A DNA stretch of 41,997 bases from an uncultured Pelagibacteraceae bacterium (lineage in GTDB: Bacteria > Pseudomonadota > Alphaproteobacteria > Pelagibacterales > Pelagibacteraceae): positions 1-41,997 of the forward strand of contig CACPCL010000007.1 of the NCBI GenBank assembly GCA_902632445.1. Reading direction: 5' to 3'. The position numbers and the translations under genes are program-made. The notes below the pieces were generated by a model. It ran no database searches. It was not told where the DNA came from and saw nothing but the letters and a program-made list of their open reading frames with translations. How positions within the stretch are numbered: the stretch's first letter is position 1; every line of letters starts with the position of its first letter. Shown in pieces: positions 17,150-24,666 of this stretch.

Positions 17150-17790
17150 GTGAATTAAAAGCTGAAGTAATAAAATATTCAAAAAAATTAAATATAACCA
17201 ATTTGTCTGCCTTAAGATCTGGAAATATCTCTGCAAGAGCTAAAGAGAAAGGGGTTGAAGGATTTTATATTACTCCATCGGGGAGAAAATATTCTTCTTT
17301 AAAAACAAAAGACATCGTCTTTGTCTCGCTTAAAGGTGTTTATGATAAAAAAAAGGGTAAACCTTCTTCTGAGTGGAGATTCCATCAAGATATTTATGTG
17401 AATAAAAAGGAGGCTAAAGCAATAGTGCATGCTCACTCTACTTGTGCTACTGCTGTTTCCACTCATCAAAAAAGTATTCCAGCATTTCACTACATGGTTG
17501 CAGTAGCTGGTGGAGAAGACATTAAATGCAGTAAATATGCAACTTTTGGAACGAAAAATCTTTCAAGAAATATTATTAAAGCTTTAAAAAATAGAAAAGC
17601 ATGTTTGATTGCCAATCACGGTCAGGTTGCTTTCGGAGAAAATTTAGAAAAGACTTTTGAGCTTGCTCAGGAGATCGAAAATATTTGCCATCAATATATA
17701 AATGCCCTAAGAATTGGAATACCTAAGATTCTTTCAAAAAAAGAAATGAAAATTGTCTTAGGAAAATTTAAAAATTATAAAAAAAGGTAA
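17146..17790 (+). CDS. class II aldolase, probable methylthioribulose-1-phosphate aldolase
   Basis: 214-residue FucA-type class II aldolase, with GTG start overlapping the mtnA stop. Zinc ligands His95, His97 (VHAHS) and His158 (NHG) and the catalytic Glu76 (PSSEW) match E. coli FucA (His92, His94, His155, Glu73) shifted by three. GNIS and TPSG phosphate loops are present, and AFHYMVAVAGG is a family mark. Placed directly after mtnA, it fits the Ald2 enzyme of the DHAP shunt, which splits methylthioribulose-1-phosphate to DHAP and 2-(methylthio)acetaldehyde. The alternative is MtnB dehydratase of the universal salvage pathway, a homologue. The fuculose-phosphate-aldolase-like motifs and the absence of mtnC/mtnD here favour Ald2, but biochemistry would decide. 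Confidence 0.75.
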   Translation: MSELKAEVIKYSKKLNITNLSALRSGNISARAKEKGVEGFYITPSGRKYSSLKTKDIVFVSLKGVYDKKKGKPSSEWRFHQDIYVNKKEAKAIVHAHSTCATAVSTHQKSIPAFHYMVAVAGGEDIKCSKYATFGTKNLSRNIIKALKNRKACLIANHGQVAFGENLEKTFELAQEIENICHQYINALRIGIPKILSKKEMKIVLGKFKNYKKR

Positions 17791-17795
17791 TTTTT

Positions 17796-18836
17796 ATGAT
17801 TAAAGTTGGTGAGCACATTACCATTGATTTTCTTGGTGTTAAAAAAAACTATTCTCCTGAATTTTACGAAAAGGTTATTTACAAAATTGCAAAAGCTGCA
17901 AAAGTTGAAATACTAAACGTGGCATCGCATAAATTTGAACCTCAAGGCTTTACTTTAGTTGCTTTATTGGCAGAAAGTCATTTTAGTTTTCATACCTTCC
18001 CTGAAAAAGGAGTGATAAGCTTTGATTTTTTTACTTGCGGAAAAGTTAATCCTAAAGTTGCTTTAAAAATTTTAAGAAAAGAGATAGATCATAAAAGAGT
18101 TGTAACTAATGCTTTTGATAGAAGTAGTGTTGGTCTATACGATGATATTTATAGCTCTCCAGGTCAAAAGAAATTTTATGTCGTCAAAGATGTTTTAGAA
18201 AAATTTACTTCTAAAGTTGGTCAATTCGTAGAAATTATGGATCTTGATGAGTTTGGGCACGCATTATTTATAGACCATGAAATTCAAGTCGCAGAAAAAG
18301 ATGAAAAAATCTATAGCTCAAATTTTTTTAAATCTAGTTATGATTTAAGTAAAAAGAATAATAATGTTGCGATAATAGGTGGAGGAGATGGGGGTGTGGC
18401 CAGAGCTTGTTTAGAAAATAATTCAAATTACATTGATTGGTTTGAGTTAGATCCTGAAATCGTCGACGTTTGTTACCGACATTTACCAAAAGTTTGTTCT
18501 AAAGTTAAAAAAAGCAACAAGATAAAAACTTTTTGGGGTGATGCTTTTAAAAGCATAAAGGAAATCGAGGACTCTAAGTATGATAAGATATTTGTTGATT
18601 TGAATGATGATCAATATTGTATTGATCTTGCCAAAAAAAATATGAAAGGATTAAAAAGGATTCTTAAAAAAGGGGGAGTTGTAACCGCTCAAGTCGGAAG
18701 CCATGATAAAAAACCTAAGCAGGTTGACAACTGGTGTAAGGTATTAGAAAAAAGCTTTGGAAATGTAAAACTAACAGGCACATATGTTCCAAGTTTTGAC
18801 TGTAATTGGAATTTCGCTTCATCTATAATGAAGTAA
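17796..18836 (+). CDS. speDE: fused S-adenosylmethionine decarboxylase-spermidine synthase
   Basis: 346-residue fusion of two consecutive polyamine enzymes. Residues 1-125 are a prokaryotic SpeD proenzyme: the cleavage site is Glu60-Ser61 in LLAESHFSFHTFPE, with His66 and Cys81 in FFTCG. These equal Ser63, His68 and Cys83 of the T. maritima enzyme, so self-processing to a pyruvoyl enzyme is expected. From about 129 the chain is SpeE-like: EFGHALFIDHEIQVAEKDE, the aminopropyl-donor site GGGDGG (195-200) and VDLNDD (267-272), a variant of the usual IVDSSDP catalytic loop. Product: spermidine or a related triamine, with MTA as by-product, which the preceding genes degrade. It lies 5 bases after the aldolase stop. 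ATG at 17796 is preceded by an AAAGG-like site. Confidence 0.92.
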   Translation: MIKVGEHITIDFLGVKKNYSPEFYEKVIYKIAKAAKVEILNVASHKFEPQGFTLVALLAESHFSFHTFPEKGVISFDFFTCGKVNPKVALKILRKEIDHKRVVTNAFDRSSVGLYDDIYSSPGQKKFYVVKDVLEKFTSKVGQFVEIMDLDEFGHALFIDHEIQVAEKDEKIYSSNFFKSSYDLSKKNNNVAIIGGGDGGVARACLENNSNYIDWFELDPEIVDVCYRHLPKVCSKVKKSNKIKTFWGDAFKSIKEIEDSKYDKIFVDLNDDQYCIDLAKKNMKGLKRILKKGGVVTAQVGSHDKKPKQVDNWCKVLEKSFGNVKLTGTYVPSFDCNWNFASSIMK

Positions 18837-19633
18837 TGTTTCGTGTTTCTTGTATTCAATTAAAATCAAACAATAATATTCATTATAATCTAAACAAGAC
18901 CAAACAACTTATAATTAAAGCAGTAAAACAAAAAACAGATTTTATAATAACTCCCGAAGTCTCATCTCATTTCTCCCTAAATAAAAAAGAATTACTGAAA
19001 GTTTGTACATCTATGGAAAAGGATATTTATCTTAACGGAATTAAGAAGCTTGCAAAAAAATACAAAAAGTGGATTTTGATTGGATCTTTGATAATTAAAA
19101 TTTCAAAAAATAAGTTGGTAAATCGGTCAGTCCTTTTGGACAAGAATGGAAAAATAAGAACTTATTATGACAAAATTCACATGTACGACGTAGTTTTGAG
19201 TAAAAAAGAAAGATATTTTGAGTCAAAAAGTTTTTCTGCAGGGAAAAATCTAAAAACATTTAAATTACCATGGGGAAAAATTGGATTAAGCATCTGCTAT
19301 GATTTAAGATTTCCAAATCTTTATAGAAAATTATCAAAAGCTGGGTCTTTGTTTTTAACTGTTCCCTCTGCATTTACCGAGACCACGGGAAAAAAACACT
19401 GGCATTCTTTACTTAAAGCAAGAGCAATTGAAAACTTTTGTTATATTTTTGCACCAGCTCAAGGTGGTAAACATTATAACGGGAGAAAAACTTTCGGTCA
19501 TTCTTTAATTGTTTCACCTGATGGTGAAATTTTGAAAGAACTTAGAAAGTCGGAAGGCGTTATCACAGCAAAAGTTAATCCAACAATTTCAAAAAAACTC
19601 AGAAAAATTATACCTAGTTTAAAGGGAGAGTAA
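18836..19633 (+). CDS. nitrilase-family amidase (Nit/omega-amidase type)
   Basis: Carbon-nitrogen hydrolase of 265 residues. I choose ATG at 18836, which overlaps the speDE stop by one base (TAATG), because VSCIQLKSN is the standard start of the domain. An upstream ATG at 18806 would add ten unlikely residues inside speDE. Catalytic triad: Glu41 (TPE), Lys113 (YDKIHMYD) and Cys154 (SICYDLRFP). The CYDLRFP context fits Nit1/Nit2-type enzymes (omega-amidase or deaminated-glutathione amidase) better than N-carbamoylputrescine amidase (CWDQW). In MTA salvage the homologue MtnU hydrolyses 2-oxoglutaramate from the glutamine-dependent KMTB transaminase. That role is a possibility here, not shown. 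Confidence 0.85.
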   Translation: MFRVSCIQLKSNNNIHYNLNKTKQLIIKAVKQKTDFIITPEVSSHFSLNKKELLKVCTSMEKDIYLNGIKKLAKKYKKWILIGSLIIKISKNKLVNRSVLLDKNGKIRTYYDKIHMYDVVLSKKERYFESKSFSAGKNLKTFKLPWGKIGLSICYDLRFPNLYRKLSKAGSLFLTVPSAFTETTGKKHWHSLLKARAIENFCYIFAPAQGGKHYNGRKTFGHSLIVSPDGEILKELRKSEGVITAKVNPTISKKLRKIIPSLKGE

Positions 19634-20029
19634 TTATTCGTAAGATTTTACCTCTTTTATATTTGATCCTAGAGTATTATTAATTGCTAACTTAATTTTT
19701 GCTCTTTCATCATTCGACTTGTAAACCTTACGAGCTAACTCAATGAAATTGTCATCAAATAATTTATTTTTTTCAGCTAATCTTTTTCCATCCTCAATCT
19801 CCCAAAGTTTTAAATTAATTCTTTTTAAATCATCTTTAAAAACTAAAATTTTGCTTTGATCAGGAATATATTTGTTCATAGTTGCTTCAAGAGAAACAAG
19901 TTCTTTCTCAACCTCAACTAATTTTTCTTTATTGGAGATCTTATCTTTCTTAATTTCTAGTATTGTTATCTTATCAATTAATTCACCAGCTGAAATTTCT
20001 GCCAATATTTTGTCCATTTTGATACTCAT
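19634..20029 (-). CDS. DUF6165 family protein
   Basis: 131 residues with the DUF6165 pattern: EISAGELIDKITILEIKKDKI (10-30), then Glu/Lys-rich helices (about 35-100) and a LARKVYKSNDERAKIKLAIN C-terminal segment with the usual ND(E/K)RA motif. Function unknown. It is all-alpha and probably cytoplasmic, with coiled-coil tendency. Members are often near glycan genes, which fits the divergent GT9 gene starting 46 bases away. It converges on the nitrilase gene with no gap. Confidence 0.8.
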   Translation of the reverse strand: MSIKMDKILAEISAGELIDKITILEIKKDKISNKEKLVEVEKELVSLEATMNKYIPDQSKILVFKDDLKRINLKLWEIEDGKRLAEKNKLFDDNFIELARKVYKSNDERAKIKLAINNTLGSNIKEVKSYE

Positions 20030-20075
20030 ATTAATATTTGACTATAGTATTCATTAAATATACTCGGAAATAATA

Positions 20076-21008
20076 ATGTCAAATATATTAATTATAAAAC
20101 ATGGATCATTAGGTGATTTAATCCAAGCAAATGGCGCAATTAAAGATATAAAAAAATTTTATCAGAATAGAAAAGTTTTTTTATTAACTTCACAGCCCTA
20201 TGCAATTTTTATGTCCGAATGTCCTTATGTTGATGGGGTCATAATTGATAAAAGATTACCAAGATGGAACATATTTTATTTAAATAATCTTAAAAATAAA
20301 TTAAAAAAATACAATTTTTCAAAAGTATTTGATTTACAAAATTCAAGTAGAACAAAATTTTACAGAAGATTCATAATTAAGGACGTAGAGTGGTCTTCAT
20401 CTGAAACTTCTTTAGAACCAGGTCAAAAAAAGAGAGAATTTGATAAAGAACCTGTTTTAGATCGTATGGAGGTACAGTTAACAAAAAGTGGGATCGAAAC
20501 TAATTATATAAAAAATATCGACTTGAGCTGGGCTATTGGAGATGTTTCTAGACTTATAAAACAATATGCTAATGACGAATATATTTTATTGTTTCCATTT
20601 TGCTCCAGAAAACTTCCTCATAAAAAGTGGCCATATTTTAAAGAATTAATTATAAAATTAAAGCAAGTGTTTAAAAACAAATATCCAATCTTAATTGTAC
20701 CAGGCCCCTATGAAATAGAGGAGGCTAACGAATTAAACGCTAAAGTAGTTTTAGATGGTAAAGATCCGGTAAATATTAAAACTTTAATTAGTTTAATTTA
20801 TAAAGCAAAATTTATAGTTTCAAATGATACTGGCCCAGCCCACATAGCTTCTCATTTAGATAAAAACGGAATAGTATTATTTGGCAGTCACACTACAGCC
20901 AAAAAAGTTAGCATAGAAAATTATAGTTTTAAAGCAATCAGTGTTGAAAATTTAAAAGATCTAGATGTTGAAAGTATTATTAAATTAATAAAGTCTAAAT
21001 TAAATTAA
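20076..21008 (+). CDS. GT9 family glycosyltransferase (heptosyltransferase-like)
   Basis: 310-residue GT-B enzyme. ILIIKHGSLGDLIQANGAIKDI (4-25) is the GT9 entrance motif, LLFPFCSRKLPHKKWP (about 170-186) matches the conserved (P)xxxxxxKxWP segment, and VSNDTGPAHIASHL (about 249-262) is the donor loop. The family transfers heptose or related sugars to lipid A-linked core. Here there is no waaC/F context, so donor and acceptor are open. Coding ends 14 bases into the convergent GT4 gene. Confidence 0.85.
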   Translation: MSNILIIKHGSLGDLIQANGAIKDIKKFYQNRKVFLLTSQPYAIFMSECPYVDGVIIDKRLPRWNIFYLNNLKNKLKKYNFSKVFDLQNSSRTKFYRRFIIKDVEWSSSETSLEPGQKKREFDKEPVLDRMEVQLTKSGIETNYIKNIDLSWAIGDVSRLIKQYANDEYILLFPFCSRKLPHKKWPYFKELIIKLKQVFKNKYPILIVPGPYEIEEANELNAKVVLDGKDPVNIKTLISLIYKAKFIVSNDTGPAHIASHLDKNGIVLFGSHTTAKKVSIENYSFKAISVENLKDLDVESIIKLIKSKLN

Positions 21009-22080
21009 TATATTTTTTGATTATTTTTTCCCAGGAAAATTCTTTAGAAAACTGATAAGCGTTTTTTCCAAGTTCTTTATATTTTTCATCAGATAAAATT
21101 TTTAATAATGTTTCGTAAATAGCATTTAGATCATTCCCATTGCATAGATATCCCGTTATTCCACTTTTTATCGCATCTCCTTCGCCACCATAAATTCCAC
21201 CTATTGAAGGTTTAGCATAAGATGCTGCTTCAATGTAACTTATACCAAATCCCTCAACTGATTTTTTATAAACTACAGACGGCATTACAAAAACGTCTGA
21301 TTGCTCTAACAATCCTACTTTTTCCTGCTCAGTAGAATTAAAAATTAATTCGACATTTTTTTCTAATTTGAGTTCCATTTTCAACTTCTCAAGATTTTTC
21401 TTTTCTTCTCCGTCACCGATTGATACATATTTTAAATTTGGAAACTTTGGTAAAAGGTTTTTTATTGTCATTAAAATATTTTGATGGCTTTTTCGACTAT
21501 CTAGTCTAGATATAGTAATTAATTTTGGCGAAGAATTACCAAAAATATTTTTTGAGAATTCTTTAGATTTTTCACTGACTGTAATTGGATAATTACATCC
21601 TGGATTGATAACGGTTATATCTTTAACACCTAATTTTAAACCTAATTCTTTAGTAAATTTTGAATTTGCAATAACAAAGTCTGCTTTTTGTAGAGCTTTT
21701 AAAACTCTTTTATTTAAAGAAGATCCAAAAGGGTGATTTATTTCTTTAGAATGAATTAAACAGAAAGTTTTTGTTTTCTTAAGAGTTTCTAAATCAATAT
21801 TTTCAATACTTTTCCAATGATCAAAGAAGCATGCTCTTATTTGATTTTGTTTTATAAAGTCTTTTACTAAATTAGCTTTTCTATACTTTCTGAAAATCTT
21901 AAAGCCTGAAACTCGCTCAATTCTTAATTTAGAATTTTGATCATAACTTTTTGCATTATCATGATTATCAGCAAAAACCTTTACAGGTCCATGATTTAAT
22001 AGCGCGTTAGATAAACCTTCCATTAAGTTTTGCATTCCACCAAGTTCAGGAGGAAAATTTCTAGCAGAAACTAAAAACAT
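20995..22080 (-). CDS. GT4 family glycosyltransferase
   Basis: 361-residue retaining GT-B enzyme. It has ARNFPPELGGMQNLMEGLSNAL (7-28), the GT4 acceptor-side glycine motif, VINPGCNYPI near 152, LITISRLDSRKSHQNIL (about 178-194) at the domain join, and the E-x7-E catalytic/nucleotide loop EGFGISYIEA (about 276-285). The donor is unknown. It shares one base of its start codon with the redoxin stop (TAATG), so the two are probably cotranscribed from the redoxin side. It is probably a soluble or peripheral membrane enzyme adding a hexose to a lipid-linked oligosaccharide. Confidence 0.85.
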   Translation of the reverse strand: MFLVSARNFPPELGGMQNLMEGLSNALLNHGPVKVFADNHDNAKSYDQNSKLRIERVSGFKIFRKYRKANLVKDFIKQNQIRACFFDHWKSIENIDLETLKKTKTFCLIHSKEINHPFGSSLNKRVLKALQKADFVIANSKFTKELGLKLGVKDITVINPGCNYPITVSEKSKEFSKNIFGNSSPKLITISRLDSRKSHQNILMTIKNLLPKFPNLKYVSIGDGEEKKNLEKLKMELKLEKNVELIFNSTEQEKVGLLEQSDVFVMPSVVYKKSVEGFGISYIEAASYAKPSIGGIYGGEGDAIKSGITGYLCNGNDLNAIYETLLKILSDEKYKELGKNAYQFSKEFSWEKIIKKYINLI

Positions 22081-22637
22081 TAATTAAACCACTTTATATT
22101 GCATCCCATACTAGGAATTTGTTCTTTTGGACCCACTTGAGTTTCAGAAATCATTTTCATTGCTACTTTTAGATCACTATCACCATCTGAAGTTGGTTTT
22201 AAATCTTTGAGTTCTTTGAATCTCCCTCGATACTGAAGTTCTAAATCTTTATTATAGCCAAAGAAATCAGGTGTACAAACAGCTCCATATTTTTTTGCGA
22301 TGTCTTGCGTTTCATCAATCAAATAATCTATTTCACCAAAATTATTTGCCTTAGCAAACTTGATCATGTTATCAAATGAATCTTCTGGATAATTTTTAGT
22401 ATCATTCGACATGATAGCAACAGAATTAACCCCATTTTTTTTTAGTTGATTACAGTCTTTTGCTAAATCTCTTATAATTGCTTTTACGTAAGGGCAGTGA
22501 TTACAAATGAACATTATGAGTGTTGCTTTTTCACCTTTTATGTCATTTAAAGAAATTATTTTATTTTCTATCGATTTTAGTTTGAAATTCTCAGCTTTTT
22601 TTCCATAATCGCAAACTGGTGTCTTTGTTAAAGCCAT
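22080..22637 (-). CDS. redoxin/AhpC-TSA thioredoxin-fold protein
   Basis: 185-residue thioredoxin-fold protein. FICNHCPYVKAII (about 43-55) contains a C-x-x-C active site (CNHC followed by P), the hallmark of a family of thiol-redox proteins that resemble AhpC/TSA peroxiredoxins. MSNDTKNYPEDSFDNM and YGAVCTPDFFGYN (about 112-124, with Thr before the cis-Pro) complete the fold. There is no signal peptide, so it is cytoplasmic. Exact partner unknown. It is upstream of the GT4 gene with a 1-base overlap and divergent from the gamma-CA gene across 41 bases. Confidence 0.8.
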   Translation of the reverse strand: MALTKTPVCDYGKKAENFKLKSIENKIISLNDIKGEKATLIMFICNHCPYVKAIIRDLAKDCNQLKKNGVNSVAIMSNDTKNYPEDSFDNMIKFAKANNFGEIDYLIDETQDIAKKYGAVCTPDFFGYNKDLELQYRGRFKELKDLKPTSDGDSDLKVAMKMISETQVGPKEQIPSMGCNIKWFN

Positions 22638-22678
22638 AATATATTATAAGATAATTAATAACACATTACAGCAAATTT

Positions 22679-23182
22679 ATGATTTACGATGTTGACGGTC
22701 ACACTCCAAAAATTGATCCTAACAGCTGGGTGGCATCCAATGCTGTTATTATTGGCAGAGTGGAATTGAAAAAGAATTCTAATATTTGGTTTAATGCTAC
22801 TTTAAGAGGTGATTTAGAACCAATTATTATAGGCGAAGGTTCTAATATTCAAGACGGCAGCGTAATACATACCGATCCAGGATGCCCAACAATAGTTGGT
22901 AAAGGAGTTACGGTAGGCCATATGGTTATGCTTCACGGTTGTGAAATTTCAGATGATTGTATCATAGGAATAGGGTCAACTATTTTAAACAAAGCCAAGA
23001 TTGGAAAAAATTGTATCATCGGAGCAAACTCATTAGTGACAGAAAATAAAGTTATTCCAGACGGATCGCTTGTCCTAGGCAGCCCTGGAAAAGTAGTTAG
23101 ACAAGTTACAGATGAAGAAATAAAACATATTAAAGAAAATGCTAGAGACTATATTGAAAATATTAAAAAATATAAGAAATAG
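22679..23182 (+). CDS. gamma-carbonic-anhydrase-like hexapeptide protein
   Basis: 167-residue left-handed beta-helix protein built from hexapeptide repeats. VIHTDPGCPTIVGKGVTVGH and MVMLHGCEI contain three histidines at the positions of the zinc ligands of Cam/CamH-type gamma carbonic anhydrases, and VVRQVTDEEIKHIKENARDY is the C-terminal helix. Whether it is active is uncertain, since many YrdA/CaiE-like members are not proven anhydrases. Trimeric and probably cytoplasmic, with Zn or Fe at subunit interfaces. Convergent neighbour 1 base away. Confidence 0.88.
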   Translation: MIYDVDGHTPKIDPNSWVASNAVIIGRVELKKNSNIWFNATLRGDLEPIIIGEGSNIQDGSVIHTDPGCPTIVGKGVTVGHMVMLHGCEISDDCIIGIGSTILNKAKIGKNCIIGANSLVTENKVIPDGSLVLGSPGKVVRQVTDEEIKHIKENARDYIENIKKYKK

Positions 23183-23183
23183 G

Positions 23184-23792
23184 TTAAGGGACTAACCAAG
23201 TAAATTTTTTAGTATTATTTAAATCAATTAAAGCTCTTCGATGACCTTTAGCTGCTAAATAAAGCCACTCAATACTTTTAATTGTACATTTAATCACACA
23301 AAAATTTTTATAACCTGCTTCGCTCTCCTCTTTAGTAAAATCAAAATTATCAAATTTATTATCTAAACCTGATGTTGGTTTTTCAGACTCTGTTCCAGGT
23401 CCATTAGTAACCAAGTAGCATTTTCTACTAATATGACCTGTTTTCTCCCAAGACTCTTTTGTGATAGCATTATTGTAATTTACTTCGCACTCAGCCTTAA
23501 TTCTTAGCTGTATTTTCTCCTCTTTACCATAAAATAGAATTGAGCATTTAGGATTTTTTTTTATTTTCTCAATTTTTGAAGATCTAATATCACTATGATA
23601 CTGTATAAAATTATTTTGTTGATCTGCTTTTCTAAGAACAACAACTCTTCCATCTAGATCTTCATCATTTCCACAGATAAAAACTGGAGTTCTAAATTCA
23701 GAGGATCTATCCTTGACTGCTTTTGATAACAAATCCCAAATTTTCTTTTCAATCTCGTTTGAATTTTCGTAGTAGCTTACTGTTTCTGACAC
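23184..23792 (-). CDS. pyridoxamine-5'-phosphate-oxidase-like FMN-binding protein
   Basis: 202 residues, GTG start. Family features: RVVVLRKADQQNNFIQYHSD (about 49-68), where the FMN-binding strand carries Arg and His, then SSKIEKIKKNPKCSILFYG, and a C-terminal W/RR pattern (IEWLYLAAKGHRRALI). It resembles Pyridox_oxase_2 (Alr4036-type) proteins more than PdxH, which has extra active-site motifs. Function is not established; it likely binds FMN in a split-barrel dimer. It is 2 bases downstream of the dehydrogenase at 23795 and likely cotranscribed with it. Confidence 0.78.
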   Translation of the reverse strand: MSETVSYYENSNEIEKKIWDLLSKAVKDRSSEFRTPVFICGNDEDLDGRVVVLRKADQQNNFIQYHSDIRSSKIEKIKKNPKCSILFYGKEEKIQLRIKAECEVNYNNAITKESWEKTGHISRKCYLVTNGPGTESEKPTSGLDNKFDNFDFTKEESEAGYKNFCVIKCTIKSIEWLYLAAKGHRRALIDLNNTKKFTWLVP

Positions 23793-23794
23793 AA

Positions 23795-24664
23795 TTATTT
23801 TCTAAATCTTTTAATTAAACTTGAAGTGTCCCATCTTTGACCGCCCAATTTTTGCACTTCGGCATAATATTCATCAATTATTTTTGTAATTGGCAAGGGA
23901 GAGTTATTTTTCTTGGCTTCATCCATAGCTATTTTTAAATCTTTTCTCATCCAATCAACAGCAAAACCATAATCAAATTTATCTTCAATCATTGTTTTAT
24001 GTCTGTTTTCCATTTGCCAAGACTGTGCTGCACCTTTTGAAATTACCTCAATAACATCATGCATATTTAATCCTGCATTCATTCCAAAATTTATTGCCTC
24101 TGATAACCCTTGCACTAAGCCCGCAATACAAATTTGATTTACCATTTTAGTTAACTGGCCACTTCCAGATGGGCCTAATAATTTTATTTTCTTACTATAA
24201 CAATCAATAACTGGCTCAGCTTTTTTAAATGGTGCTTCATCTCCTCCAACCATTACAGTTAAAATTCCACCTTCGGCTCCAGCTTGTCCACCCGAAATAG
24301 GAGCATCTAAGAAATCAAAACCTTTTGCTTTTGCTTCTTTATATAACTCCCTAGCAATATTTGCAGAGGCAGTAGTATTATCTATATAGATTGAACCTTT
24401 TTTTGCAGTTTTAAACAATCCTTTATCGCCTAAAGTAACTTCTCTTAAATCATTATCGTTTCCAACACATGTAAAAATAAAGTCACTATCTTTAGCTGCA
24501 TCCATAGGAGTATCTGCAACATTACCTTTATATTCTTTTATCCATTTTTCAGCTTTAGCTTTAGTACGATTATAAACGGTTACATTGTGACCAGCTTTTG
24601 ATATATAACCTGCCATAGGATAACCCATGACCCCTAAACCTATGAAAGCAACTTTACAACTCAT
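23795..24664 (-). CDS. 3-hydroxyisobutyrate dehydrogenase-family oxidoreductase
   Basis: 289 residues of the beta-hydroxyacid dehydrogenase family. VAFIGLGVMGYPMAGYISKAG (5-25) is the NAD(P) loop, DAPISGGQAGAEGG (about 119-132) is the substrate motif, and GSGQLTKMVNQICIAG (about 166-181) contains the catalytic lysine. Candidate roles are 3-hydroxyisobutyrate dehydrogenase (valine degradation), tartronate semialdehyde reductase or glyoxylate reductase. No neighbour decides between these. The start codon is 2 bases from that of the divergent MFS gene, an unusually tight arrangement. Confidence 0.88.
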   Translation of the reverse strand: MSCKVAFIGLGVMGYPMAGYISKAGHNVTVYNRTKAKAEKWIKEYKGNVADTPMDAAKDSDFIFTCVGNDNDLREVTLGDKGLFKTAKKGSIYIDNTTASANIARELYKEAKAKGFDFLDAPISGGQAGAEGGILTVMVGGDEAPFKKAEPVIDCYSKKIKLLGPSGSGQLTKMVNQICIAGLVQGLSEAINFGMNAGLNMHDVIEVISKGAAQSWQMENRHKTMIEDKFDYGFAVDWMRKDLKIAMDEAKKNNSPLPITKIIDEYYAEVQKLGGQRWDTSSLIKRFRK

Positions 24665-24666
24665 AA

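Noticed and set aside
18806-18835. Upstream start for the amidase inside speDE
   Set aside because: Adds ten residues before the family's usual beginning; the TAATG overlap at 18836 is the better start.
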